Below are positions 56,347 through 64,000 of a DNA stretch of 64,000 nt, piece by piece. The DNA lies in the NCBI RefSeq assembly GCF_013403875.1, contig NZ_JACBNX010000004.1, positions 306,001 through 370,000 on the forward strand. The letters are read 5' to 3'. The translations under genes were made by a program, and so were the position numbers. Under the pieces are notes generated by a model, which saw only the letters and a list, made by a program, of their open reading frames with translations, did no database searches and had not been told where the DNA came from. This DNA is from Burkholderia guangdongensis (GTDB taxonomy: Bacteria; Pseudomonadota; Gammaproteobacteria; Burkholderiales; Burkholderiaceae). Positions within the stretch are counted from its first letter, which is position 1. Each line of letters begins with the position of its first letter.

Positions 56347-56368
56347 GCGGGCGGCCTGAGCCGCCCGC
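56347..56368. terminator. GC-rich hairpin between convergent genes
   Basis: GCGGGCGGC (56347-56355) pairs with GCCGCCCGC (56360-56368), loop CTGA. A weaker stem CGCCCC/GGGGCG lies at 56317-56338. There is no clear T-run on either strand, so termination is only suggested by its place between convergent stop codons. Confidence 0.4.
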
Positions 56369-56375
56369 TTGCCGT

Positions 56376-57530
56376 TTACAGCTTTGCAAGCCGTTCGAGC
56401 GCGGTCGCGAGCGTGCTTTCCTGCTTCGCGAAGCAGAAGCGCACGACGCCCGATTCGTGCGGCGCGTGATAGAACGCGGACACCGGAATCGCGGCGACGC
56501 CGATCTCGGCGGTGAGCCACGTCGAGAATTCCGCCTCCGACAGATCGCTGATCGCCGAGTAGTCGACGCACTGAAAGTACGTGCCCGGGCACGGCAGCAG
56601 CTTGAAGCGCGTGCGCTCGAGGCCCGCGCGGAAGAAGTCGCGCTTCTCCTGGTAGAAGCCGGCGAGCGTCAGATACGGCGCCGGATCGCGCATGTAATCG
56701 GCGAGGCCGAACTGCATCGGCGTGTTCACGGTGAACACGTTGAACTGATGGACCTTGCGGAACTCCGCGGTCAGCGCGGCCGGCGCGGCGACGTAGCCGA
56801 CCTTCCAGCCGGTCACGTGATAGGTCTTGCCGAAGCTCGACACGATGAAGCTGCGCGCGGCGAGTTCCGGATAGCGCGCGACGCTCTCGTGGCGCGCGCC
56901 GTCGTAGACCATGTGCTCGTAGACCTCGTCGGACACGATCAGCAGATTCGTGCCGCGCACGATGTCCTCGAGCTTGCGCATGTCCGTGTCGAGCCAGACC
57001 GTGCCGGTCGGGTTGTGCGGGGTGTTGATCACGATCATCCGCGTTTTCGGCGTGATCGCGGCCGCGAGGCGGTCGAACGGGATCGCGAAGTCGGGCGCCT
57101 CCAGCGTGACGAACACCGGCTTGCCGCCCGCGAGCTCGATCGACGGCAGATAGCTGTCGTAGGTCGGCTCGACGACGATCACCTCGTCGCCCGGATGCAC
57201 CGCGCAGAGGATCGCGGTGAGCAGCGCCTGCGTTGCGCCGGCCGTCACGGTGATCTCGGTCGCCGGATCGTAGCGGCGGCCGTAGACCCGTTCGATCTTG
57301 TCCGCGATCGCTTCGCGCAGCGGCGCGACACCGGGCATCGGCGGATACTGGTTGTGGCCACCGCGCATCGCGGCGGCGACCGCGTCGACGATCTTCGGAT
57401 CGCAGTCGAAATCCGGGAAGCCCTGACCGAGGTTGACGGCGCCTTTCTCGGCGGCGAGCGCGCTCATCACGGTGAAGATCGTCGTGCCGACGGTCGGCAG
57501 GCGCGAGGGGAAAGCGGGAGTCGTGGACAT
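56376..57530 (-). CDS. Pyridoxal phosphate-dependent aminotransferase (YbdL/methionine aminotransferase-like)
   Basis: 384 residues, fold-type I class I aminotransferase. AVNLGQGFPDFDCDP at the N terminus, NTPHNPTGTVW, SDEVYEHMVYDG, SFGKTYHVTGWKVGY with the PLP Lys (SFGKTYH), and the C-terminal VRFCFAKQESTL with the carboxylate-binding Arg. Length and sequence pattern match YbdL-like methionine/aromatic aminotransferases, which act in keto-methionine recycling. ATG 57530. It lies 41 bases after the PIN gene stop. Confidence 0.9.
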   Translation of the reverse strand: MSTTPAFPSRLPTVGTTIFTVMSALAAEKGAVNLGQGFPDFDCDPKIVDAVAAAMRGGHNQYPPMPGVAPLREAIADKIERVYGRRYDPATEITVTAGATQALLTAILCAVHPGDEVIVVEPTYDSYLPSIELAGGKPVFVTLEAPDFAIPFDRLAAAITPKTRMIVINTPHNPTGTVWLDTDMRKLEDIVRGTNLLIVSDEVYEHMVYDGARHESVARYPELAARSFIVSSFGKTYHVTGWKVGYVAAPAALTAEFRKVHQFNVFTVNTPMQFGLADYMRDPAPYLTLAGFYQEKRDFFRAGLERTRFKLLPCPGTYFQCVDYSAISDLSEAEFSTWLTAEIGVAAIPVSAFYHAPHESGVVRFCFAKQESTLATALERLAKL

Positions 57531-57571
57531 GGCGTAAGCAGTATTGATCGGTGACGTCGAAAATGGCCGCG

Positions 57572-58093
57572 TCAGGCGGGCGTGGATGCAGGCGTGGAGG
57601 CGGGCGTGGTCGTGTCGGCCGCATCGGCGCTGGCGCATGCGGCCGCGGCGAACGGCGCGGGTTCCGCGATCCGGAAGCCGAAATCGCGCGCAGTGCGGCG
57701 CGCGAGCTTCAGCAGCGCGCGGTCCTTCGACACCAGCCACTCGGCCTGCGCCGCATGCGCGAGCTCGAGAAACTTCTGGTCGTCGCGGTCCTTGCACTTC
57801 GGCAGCGCGGGCGCGACGTCGCCGCCCGGGCGGGGATCGACCGGCCGCGCGAGGCGCGCGACGGTCGCGAGCGCGGCCGCCTTGTCGACCGCGCGCGCGC
57901 GGAATTGCGGATAGTCGAGCACGCGCTCGAGCTCGTACAGGCAGCGCGCGTCGATCAGCGCGACGAGCGTGCCGCGCTCGAGCGCCGCGCGGATCGGGCG
58001 CGTGGCGGGATCGTCGAATACGAGGATGTCGATCCAGACGTTCGAGTCGAGCACGACGCGGCATGCGGCGGGCGGGGCGAGAGAGTCGGGCAT
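57572..58093 (-). CDS. PIN domain protein (TIGR00305-like putative toxin/nuclease)
   Basis: 173 residues. PIN acidic residues: VVLDSNVWIDILVF (first Asp), ELERVLDYPQ (Glu), KDRDDQKFLELAH (Asp) and WLVSKDRALL (Asp). The fold is that of Mg2+-dependent RNases such as VapC. There is no small antitoxin gene upstream; only yaaA on the other strand follows its promoter. The C-terminal end is Ala/Thr/Pro-rich (TTTPASTPASTPA). Toxin, RNA processing or antisense roles are equally possible. Confidence 0.8.
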   Translation of the reverse strand: MPDSLAPPAACRVVLDSNVWIDILVFDDPATRPIRAALERGTLVALIDARCLYELERVLDYPQFRARAVDKAAALATVARLARPVDPRPGGDVAPALPKCKDRDDQKFLELAHAAQAEWLVSKDRALLKLARRTARDFGFRIAEPAPFAAAACASADAADTTTPASTPASTPA

Positions 58094-58150
58094 TCGTTAC
58101 AATCGGTGGTTTTCGTCTGATCGCGCGGCACCGGGTGCCGGCGAGCCTCT

Positions 58151-58933
58151 ATGATAATCGTTCTGTCTCCCGCGAAATCCCTCGACTACGACACGCCCGC
58201 CCATGTTCCGACCTACACCGAGCCGGCATTCGCCGGCGACGCGGCGGAGCTGATCGACGGGCTGCGCAAGCTTTCGCCGCAGGACATCGCGTCGCTGATG
58301 AGCATTTCGGATCAGCTCGCGCATCTGAATTTCCAGCGCTACGCGGACTGGTCGCCGGTGTTCTCGGCCGCGAACGCGAAGCAGGCGGTGCTCGCGTTCA
58401 ACGGCGACGTCTACGAGGGGTTCGACGCGAAATCGCTGTCGGCCGCCGATCTCGACTACGCGCAGCAGCACGTGCGCGTGCTGTCGGGCCTGTACGGGCT
58501 GCTGCGCCCGCTCGACCTGCTGCAGCCGTACCGTCTCGAAATGGGCACGCGCTTCTCGAACGCGCGCGGCAAGGATCTGTACGCGTTCTGGGGCGACCGG
58601 ATCACGCGCGCGCTGAACGAGTTGCTCGAAAGCCGCCGTGGCGCGTCGCGCGTGCTGATCAACTGCGCGTCGTCCGAATATTTCAAGTCGGTCCGGCCGA
58701 AGCTGCTCGCCGCGCCGGTGATCACGCCGGTGTTCGAGGACTGGAAGGGCGGCCGCTACAAGATCATCAGCTTCCACGCGAAGCGCGCGCGCGGGCTGAT
58801 GGCGCGCTACGTCGTCGAGAACCGCATCACGAAGCCGCATGCGCTGAAGGCGTTCGCGGCCGAAGGCTATGCGTTCGACGAAGCCGCGTCGAACGATGCA
58901 ACCTACGTCTATCGCCGGCGAATCGGCGAGTAA
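58151..58933 (+). CDS. yaaA: Peroxide stress protein YaaA (UPF0246 family)
   Basis: 260 residues. [15 protein letters not shown] is the N terminus of the family; [38 protein letters not shown] and [17 protein letters not shown] are its other conserved blocks. In E. coli, YaaA is induced by OxyR on H2O2 and limits intracellular free iron and DNA damage. Start ATG 58151. It is divergent from the PIN gene and 50 bases before the carboxypeptidase, which may share its transcript. Confidence 0.93.
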   Translation: MIIVLSPAKSLDYDTPAHVPTYTEPAFAGDAAELIDGLRKLSPQDIASLMSISDQLAHLNFQRYADWSPVFSAANAKQAVLAFNGDVYEGFDAKSLSAADLDYAQQHVRVLSGLYGLLRPLDLLQPYRLEMGTRFSNARGKDLYAFWGDRITRALNELLESRRGASRVLINCASSEYFKSVRPKLLAAPVITPVFEDWKGGRYKIISFHAKRARGLMARYVVENRITKPHALKAFAAEGYAFDEAASNDATYVYRRRIGE

Positions 58934-58983
58934 TCGTCGGGGCGGTTCACGAGACCGCTCGGACAGCTTTGCATGGAGAGACC

Positions 58984-60147
58984 ATGACCCTTTCGATCAC
59001 CAGCAATTTCGACGCCGGCGCGATCGACGTCGTGTCGTGCGAGCGCGCGGACGCGATCCGTCTGCGCGTGCGCGGCGACAGCCGCTCGGAGTTCGCGCAG
59101 TGGTTTTATTATCGGCTGACGGGCGCGCGCGGCGAACGCTGCGTGATGGCGTTCGAGAACGCGGCCGACTGCGCGTATCCGTCGGGCTGGCGCAATTACA
59201 GCGCGGCCGCGAGCTACGACCGCGTGAACTGGTTCCGCGTGCCGACGTCGTTCGACGGCAAGACGATGACGATCGAGCACGTGCCCGAGTTCGACAGCGT
59301 CTACTACGCGTACTTCGAGCCGTATTCGGAGGAGCGCCACGCGGCGTTTCTCGGCGCGGTGCAGCAACTGCCGCACGCGAGCGTGACCGAGCTCGGCCGC
59401 ACGGTCGAAGGCCGGCCGATGTCGCTGCTGACGCTCGGCGTGCCGGATGCGGACGGCGCGGACGGCGCGCCGAAGAAGAAGGTGTGGATCATCGCGCGCC
59501 AGCATCCGGGCGAGACGATGGCCGAGTGGTTCGTCGAAGGGCTCGTGAAGCGGCTCGCGGGCTGGGGCGACTGGGCGGGCGATCCGGTCGCGCGCAAGCT
59601 CTACGACCACGCGACGTTCCATATCGTGCCGAACATGAATCCGGACGGCAGCGTGCGCGGCAACCTGCGCACCAACGCGGCGGGCGCGAACCTGAACCGC
59701 GAATGGATGGAGCCGGACGCCGAGCGCAGCCCCGAGGTGCTGGCCGTGCGCGAAGCGATCCACGCGACCGGCTGCGATCTGTTCTTCGACATCCACGGCG
59801 ACGAGGATCTGCCTTACGTGTTCGTCGCGGGCTCGGAGATGCTGCCGGGTTTCACCGAGCAGCAACGCAAGGAGCAGGCTGCGTTCATCGACGCGTTCAA
59901 GCACGCGAGCCCCGACTTCCAGGACGAGCACGGCTATGCGGCGAGCAAGTATCAACAGGATGCGCTGAAGCTCGCGTCGAAATATATCGGGCATCGCTTC
60001 GGCTGCCTGTCGCTGACGCTCGAAATGCCGTTCAAGGACAACGCGAATCTGCCGGACGAGCGCGTCGGCTGGAACGGCGAGCGCAGCGCGGCGCTCGGCG
60101 CGGCGATGCTGGGCGCGATCCTGCAGCACGTGCGGACGTTCGCGTAA
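58984..60147 (+). CDS. M14-family cytosolic carboxypeptidase (bacterial CCP-like)
   Basis: 387 residues. The N-terminal ~115-residue beta-sandwich domain is typical of CCP/AGBL enzymes (FEGGA-like segment, RNYSAAASYDRVNWFRVPT). The peptidase domain has zinc ligands His174 and Glu177 (RQHPGETMAEWF), His271 (DIHGDED) and catalytic Glu347 (SLTLEMPFKD). The NAAGANLNREW and HPGE motifs match M14D. Eukaryotic relatives remove glutamates from tubulin tails; the bacterial substrate is unknown. GGAGAG precedes ATG 58984. Confidence 0.92.
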   Translation: MTLSITSNFDAGAIDVVSCERADAIRLRVRGDSRSEFAQWFYYRLTGARGERCVMAFENAADCAYPSGWRNYSAAASYDRVNWFRVPTSFDGKTMTIEHVPEFDSVYYAYFEPYSEERHAAFLGAVQQLPHASVTELGRTVEGRPMSLLTLGVPDADGADGAPKKKVWIIARQHPGETMAEWFVEGLVKRLAGWGDWAGDPVARKLYDHATFHIVPNMNPDGSVRGNLRTNAAGANLNREWMEPDAERSPEVLAVREAIHATGCDLFFDIHGDEDLPYVFVAGSEMLPGFTEQQRKEQAAFIDAFKHASPDFQDEHGYAASKYQQDALKLASKYIGHRFGCLSLTLEMPFKDNANLPDERVGWNGERSAALGAAMLGAILQHVRTFA

Positions 60148-60181
60148 CGCCGGCGGGTTTCAGCCGGTTCGTGGCCGCAAA

Positions 60182-60220
60182 AAAGAAGCCGGGGCATCTG
60201 CACGATGCCCCGGCTTCTTT
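60182..60220. terminator. Bidirectional terminator between carboxypeptidase and secreted protein genes
   Basis: AAAGAAGCCGGGGCAT (60182-60197) pairs perfectly over 16 bp with 60205-60220, loop CTGCACG, with TCTTT on one side and A-rich sequence on the other. It lies between convergent genes. Confidence 0.92.
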
Positions 60221-60233
60221 GCATTCGCTCGGG

Positions 60234-60839
60234 TCAGGACTTGCGGGCCTTCTTCTTCACGACCTTCTTGCCCGTCGAGCGCTTCGCCACCGCTTTCTTG
60301 CCGGTGTGACCGGACTTCGCCTTGTACTTGCCGCGTTTGCCCTTCAGCTTCTTCGTCGGCGACGACGAGCGTTCGGCGCGCGGCTTCAGCGGCGGCACCG
60401 GGTCGTTCCAGCTGAATGCGAGCATCTGCTGGCCGATGTATCCGCAGCGGAACTTGAGCTGCGCCGGATCGCCGCCGTCGTTGCGAATGCCGAGCCCGTT
60501 GACGGTGACGACGTTGTCGACCTTCACGCGCTGCTTGCCCTCGTCGAACGAGTCGTTCCACGGCGTGACCGACGCGTTGCCGCTGTCGAACGAGCCCGGC
60601 GGAAAATCGACGTGATCGAATGCCGACGACGTGCTCGCGATGAAGCTGCCGTGCGCGGCGCAGTCGGCGACGAGCGGATCGGCGTGCATTTCGTTGACGA
60701 ACTTGTTGACGAGTTCGTTGCGCTGGTCGAGGAGATCGGCGAAAACCGGTGTGGAGATCGTAAGCGACAGGCCCGCGATACAGGCTGCCAACTTGCCGAA
60801 CGCTCCGAGGATTCGAAGCGACGCGGGAGAACTGTCCAT
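60234..60839 (-). CDS. Secreted protein with a Lys-rich C-terminal tail (function unknown)
   Basis: 201 residues from ATG 60839 (211 from ATG 60869; neither has a clear SD). A Sec signal peptide (residues 1-34, LAACIAGLSLTISTPVFA) precedes a mature domain with an N-terminal DLLDQRNELVNKFVNE helix and a beta-rich middle containing two Cys (VADCAAHG and KFRCGYIG), likely disulfide-bonded. The last ~45 residues are highly basic (KKLKGKRGKYKAKSGHTGKKAVAKRSTGKKVVKKKARKS). The tail could bind LPS or nucleic acid. The family is not recognised by me. Confidence 0.78.
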   Translation of the reverse strand: MDSSPASLRILGAFGKLAACIAGLSLTISTPVFADLLDQRNELVNKFVNEMHADPLVADCAAHGSFIASTSSAFDHVDFPPGSFDSGNASVTPWNDSFDEGKQRVKVDNVVTVNGLGIRNDGGDPAQLKFRCGYIGQQMLAFSWNDPVPPLKPRAERSSSPTKKLKGKRGKYKAKSGHTGKKAVAKRSTGKKVVKKKARKS

Positions 60840-60922
60840 CTTGTTGTCAGTGAGGAGCGAATGAGGCATCGGGCCCGTAAGATGCCCGAAGAAGAGCAGG
60901 AGTTCAATCCTGGCGTAAAAAA

Positions 60923-61597
60923 TTACATGCGCGGCCCGCCGAGGCGGTAGCGCCGCACGTCGTAGGTCGTGACCCAGGCGGGCCGATAGACGGCGATGAG
61001 CGCCGTCGCCATGCCGGTAAACCATGCTTCGCCGAGCGCGAGCATCGCGGTGTTCAGCATGTAGCCGGATGGGATCACGACCGGCGTGCCGTCGTTGAGC
61101 GCCAGCTGCACGCCGGCTCCGGCGGCGGCGACCGCGGCGACCGCGACCGCTGGCGAAACGACCCCCTGGCCGGTGATGAACGCGAGCAGGTTGTGCGGCA
61201 GCCATGCGTTGGCCGCGCGCTGCAGCAGCGACGACACGACGACCGGCAGCACGCCGTAGACCAGATAGGTGAGGCCGATACCTTGCCACGGCGCGTCGAA
61301 GACGATCGCGGCAACGGCCGTGACCGCGGCCATCCCGACGAGCGCGAGCGTCCAGTCGAACAGCGTGACGAGCAGGGTCGCGCCGAGCAGATGCATGACG
61401 AAGCCGTCTTCGAACCAGGCGTTCGATGCCCACAGCACCGTGATGGCCGTAAGGAGCGCGAGCCAGACGTGCTGGAGCGTCGCATCCTGGAGACGAGCGA
61501 ACGGGCGATTCCAGATCGCCAGTGCGAGCACGGCCGCGGCGGCGATCCAGCCACCGATGCCAACCCAGAGCGGAAGCGGTGTGTAGAGAAAACCCAT
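60923..61597 (-). CDS. CbiM-like energy-coupling permease/membrane protein
   Basis: 224 residues, six or seven TM helices. VMHLLGATLLVTLFDWTLALVGM has the His and Gly pattern of CbiM-type S components of Ni/Co ECF transporters. In CbiM a metal-binding N-terminal His is found after the signal Met; here the N terminus is MGFLYTPLPLW, without that His. No CbiN, CbiQ or CbiO gene adjoins. Function is therefore uncertain. It lies 87 bases after the LuxR-type gene on the same strand. Confidence 0.7.
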   Translation of the reverse strand: MGFLYTPLPLWVGIGGWIAAAAVLALAIWNRPFARLQDATLQHVWLALLTAITVLWASNAWFEDGFVMHLLGATLLVTLFDWTLALVGMAAVTAVAAIVFDAPWQGIGLTYLVYGVLPVVVSSLLQRAANAWLPHNLLAFITGQGVVSPAVAVAAVAAAGAGVQLALNDGTPVVIPSGYMLNTAMLALGEAWFTGMATALIAVYRPAWVTTYDVRRYRLGGPRM

Positions 61598-61684
61598 GTG
61601 TTCATATTACTCGTTGAACATCGAACGTGGGAATCGGTACACGCGCCGGCGTTGCGGTGTTGCGGCGCTGGGCGAGCGCTCCGG

Positions 61685-62518
61685 CTACCGGTCGGGATGG
61701 AACGGCGCGGGCGGCTCGGCTGCCTGCGGCACCGATTGCATCGCCTCGTTGACGGCGCGCGCATATCGGCGATAGCTGCTCGCGTTGCGCAGCGGAATCG
61801 GGCCGCGTTCGCCGAGCGCGGGCTTGCGCGTCGCGTCGCGGCTCGACAGCAGCACCTCGAGATGCGGCGGCAGCCAGCCGTTGTAGATCGCGACCGCGGC
61901 GGCGCGGTTGGTCGCCCCGAGCTGCTGGAAAATGCTGGCCAGATGAATTTTGACGGTGCCTTCGCTGATGCCGAGCGTGCGCGCGATCATCTTGTTGGTG
62001 CTGCCCATGTGGACGAAGCGCATGATCTGCGTCTGTCTCGGCGACAGGAGTCCGGATGCCGGGCGGCGCGGGATTTTGCTGATCAGTGACTGGAGATGCG
62101 CGTCGCTGTGCTGCGCGCCGGACGCGGGTGCGAGATCGAGCGCGCTCGGCGGGATGTAGTGGCCGCCGAGCAACACCATTTCGAGCGCGCGCACGATCAG
62201 GTGCGGCTGCGTCGAGCGCGGGATCACGCCGGCGACGCCGCAATCGAACAGCCGGTGGACGATGTCGGGCGTGACGTCGTCGATCAGCACGGCGACGGGC
62301 GCGGGCGCCGACGCGCTGCAGAGTACCTGCAGATCGGCGAGCCGCCGGACGTCCTGCCAGTCGATCGCGACGAGATCGAAGCGTTGACGACGCAGGAGCC
62401 GCCTCGCCTGCAGGTTGTCGGGGGCGTCGTTGTAGCCGGCGTGACGGGCGATCTGCCGTAAGAGCGTTTTCAGTCCGTCACGTCGTTCCGCGTCTGCGTT
62501 GAGTACCAAGAACCGCAT
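61685..62518 (-). CDS. NarL/LuxR-family response regulator with atypical receiver
   Basis: 277 residues. The N-terminal receiver-like domain has one acidic residue in the first pocket (NADAERR, Asp9), the phosphoacceptor-position Asp53 (FDLVAIDWQ), and Arg101 in place of the usual switch Lys (GVIPRST). The C-terminal LuxR helix-turn-helix is standard: LSPRQTQIMRFVHMGSTNKMIARTLGISEGTVKIHLASIFQQLGATNRAAAV. No histidine kinase is adjacent. ATG 62518. A non-canonical or phosphorylation-independent regulator is plausible. Confidence 0.85.
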   Translation of the reverse strand: MRFLVLNADAERRDGLKTLLRQIARHAGYNDAPDNLQARRLLRRQRFDLVAIDWQDVRRLADLQVLCSASAPAPVAVLIDDVTPDIVHRLFDCGVAGVIPRSTQPHLIVRALEMVLLGGHYIPPSALDLAPASGAQHSDAHLQSLISKIPRRPASGLLSPRQTQIMRFVHMGSTNKMIARTLGISEGTVKIHLASIFQQLGATNRAAAVAIYNGWLPPHLEVLLSSRDATRKPALGERGPIPLRNASSYRRYARAVNEAMQSVPQAAEPPAPFHPDR

Positions 62519-62647
62519 AGTCTGCCTCCATCCGGTAAATGTCGATGAGCGTCTGGCGTCATGCACGAGGCTCGATCATGACAAAAAACTTACAGAATGT
62601 CGGCCTGGCTGAAAGGTTTAGGAAATGTCGCAAACACCGGGACAAAG

Positions 62648-62683
62648 AAAAGGCCGCTGCCGGCGATGCCGGAGCGGCCTTTT
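62648..62683. terminator. Bidirectional terminator between DUF2863 and the LuxR regulator gene
   Basis: AAAAGGCCGCT (62648-62658) pairs with AGCGGCCTTTT (62673-62683), with inner stem CCGGC/GCCGG (62660-62664 with 62668-62672) and one bulged base. T-runs on either strand follow. On the minus strand it terminates the DUF2863 gene. Confidence 0.9.
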
Positions 62684-62718
62684 CGTAGAGCGGAGAGCGG
62701 GGGGCTGGGGATGCGCCG

Positions 62719-63936
62719 TCAGTGGAAATGCGGCTGAGCGGGCGACGCGTCCTCGGGCATTTCCGCATGGACGATCTCGCCGAGCGGATCCGCATAGAGC
62801 GGTACGCCGCAATCGTCGCAGTACTCGGGCTCGAAGCGGCCCGGATGCCGGCGGATATCCGTGACGCCGCATTCCTTCAGCAGGCTCACGATTTCCTCGA
62901 GCGGGCCGTCGGTCGGCGCTTCGCCTTCGAGCGTCGGATCGTCCGCCGACGCCTCGCCGTTCTCGCGGCCATAGAGCGGCCACACGACGCCGTAGATGAC
63001 GTCGTTGCTGCCGCGGCGCGTGAAGCCGACGCGATATTCGTCGATGCGACGCTCGCCGAAGCCTGCGACCACGGCGCGCAGTTCCTGCGGCGCCGCGCCG
63101 ATCGTGTCGAACAGATAGCGGATCGCGGTGCGCACGGTATGCGGGCGGATCCGTTCGTCCGCGTCGCGGCATGCCGAATAGTAGGCGTCGGGCAGCAGGC
63201 ATTCGAACTCGCAGCCGGGCAGCGCGACGGACAGATTGGGGCCGCCCTGGGCGGTCCACTGCTCGAGGCACTGGCCGCGCTCGATTCGCGCGCCGTGCTC
63301 CTCTTCCTGCCAGCGGAACAGCGGGGCGCCCGACGGCGCGGCGACGACGGCGAGCAGGAAGCGCGGGTCGGCGAGGATCGGCGACGTTTCGGGCAGGTCG
63401 CCGAAATTGATCCGGGCCGGGTGCTGGCCAAACGCGGTGTTCGCGAGCTGCTGCGCGAGACGATACGTTTCGACGTGATGACGCGGGAGCTGATCGATGC
63501 TGTACAGGAACGGCGCGAGGCCGACGAGCGTGCCGTTCGCGAGGACGTGTGCCTGGAGCTGCGTGCGCAGCGCGTCGACGACGTCGCCCTTCAGCGCGCC
63601 GGACGGAATCATGTAGCGCGTCCACGCGAGGACGGGCACGGCGATCAGCAGTGCGTCGTGCGGCTGGCCGTCGTGCTCGACGACGACGGATTCGCTATGC
63701 GTTTCGGCCATGTCGGCGAGCGCGCCGTAGGCGTCGGGATGATTCTGCTGAAGATGGTCGAGCGCCGAGTCGAGCGTGGTCTGATTGCCGTTGCGGATGA
63801 TCTTGGCGAGCAGCGCGTCGAGCTTGGCTTCCCAGAAGCGATCTTCGATACGGCTGCCGGAGGCGAAGAGCGCGAGCGACAGGCCGACCAGCTTGTCGGC
63901 ATCGGGGGGGAGACGTTTGGCGATTCGCTGGCGCAT
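62719..63936 (-). CDS. DUF2863 family protein
   Basis: 405 residues, found mainly in Burkholderiales. No signal peptide or TM helix is visible. An N-terminal helical part (RQRIAKRLPPDADKLVGLSLALFASGSR) precedes a mixed alpha/beta body. Two closely spaced Cys near the end (YCDDCGVPLY) may bind metal. PHFH ends the protein. No function has been assigned to the family. A strong terminator follows. The gene starts at ATG 63936; its promoter is within the last 64 bases of the window. Confidence 0.85.
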   Translation of the reverse strand: MRQRIAKRLPPDADKLVGLSLALFASGSRIEDRFWEAKLDALLAKIIRNGNQTTLDSALDHLQQNHPDAYGALADMAETHSESVVVEHDGQPHDALLIAVPVLAWTRYMIPSGALKGDVVDALRTQLQAHVLANGTLVGLAPFLYSIDQLPRHHVETYRLAQQLANTAFGQHPARINFGDLPETSPILADPRFLLAVVAAPSGAPLFRWQEEEHGARIERGQCLEQWTAQGGPNLSVALPGCEFECLLPDAYYSACRDADERIRPHTVRTAIRYLFDTIGAAPQELRAVVAGFGERRIDEYRVGFTRRGSNDVIYGVVWPLYGRENGEASADDPTLEGEAPTDGPLEEIVSLLKECGVTDIRRHPGRFEPEYCDDCGVPLYADPLGEIVHAEMPEDASPAQPHFH

Positions 63937-64000
63937 GTTAAAGGCGTATGAAAAGAGGCGGAGAACCTACCATTTTAGTCGGTTCTGCGTTTCTTAAGCG

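Overview
The window is GC-rich, gene-dense chromosomal DNA from a betaproteobacterium, almost certainly Burkholderia (chromosome 1 type). This rests on the protein sequences, the near-exclusive use of G/C-ending codons, and the linkage ilvI-ilvH-ilvC / psd-pssA / leuA / rpsO-pnp / tpiA-secG-tRNA-Leu / nuoA-N, all typical of that genus. The species cannot be fixed by eye. I see no insertion sequence, prophage, integron, CRISPR array or plasmid gene; this is mostly core genome.

Layout. 1-6.3 kb (+): the end of kdpE, a guanidinium exporter (sugE/gdx) behind a guanidine-II (mini-ykkC) riboswitch, DUF4126, a large FtsX-type ABC permease, a truncated globin, an AlaX-type tRNA editing protein and DUF924. 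6.4-15.8 kb (-): a GT39 glycosyltransferase, an SDR, a LOG-type protein coupled to a TetR regulator, then an envelope group (DgkA, GT4 glycosyltransferase, LpxH-like phosphoesterase) and a cassette of sigma factor, DUF3619, DUF3106 and RDD membrane protein. 16-23.2 kb (+): branched-chain amino acid synthesis (ilvIHC, leuA) flanking phospholipid synthesis (psd, pssA). leuA has a leader peptide rich in the rare Leu codon CTA.

23.2-30.7 kb: a BamE-like lipoprotein (-), an amino-acid-type ABC binding protein, rpsO, pnp with a long leader hairpin, a quinone oxidoreductase, tpiA, secG and tRNA-Leu(GAG). 30.8-46.0 kb: all 14 nuo genes of respiratory complex I plus DUF2818. 46-50.6 kb (+): NUDIX, DUF1178, then two acyl-CoA dehydrogenases and two MaoC proteins that look like subunit pairs.

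50.7-55.5 kb (-): enoyl-CoA hydratase, histidine phosphatase, an APH-type phosphotransferase and an ACAD11-like dehydrogenase, then a Nu-class GST. The kinase plus dehydrogenase pair resembles a split ACAD10/11 or the LvaA/LvaC pair of levulinate catabolism, which suggests degradation of hydroxyacyl-CoAs through a phosphorylated intermediate. 55.6-64 kb: GST, aminotransferase, PIN protein, YaaA, M14 carboxypeptidase, a secreted Lys-rich protein, a CbiM-like permease, a LuxR-type regulator and DUF2863.

The strongest non-coding observations are the guanidine-II riboswitch, the apparently leaderless leuA leader peptide overlapping a perfect 20-bp palindrome, and the 19-bp pnp leader hairpin. The most interesting gene-level observations are the phosphotransferase/dehydrogenase/phosphatase operon, the paired ACAD and MaoC subunits, and the sigma factor-DUF3619-DUF3106-RDD cassette. 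Most start codons are inferred from ribosome-binding sites and overlaps; upstream alternatives are noted where real doubt remains.
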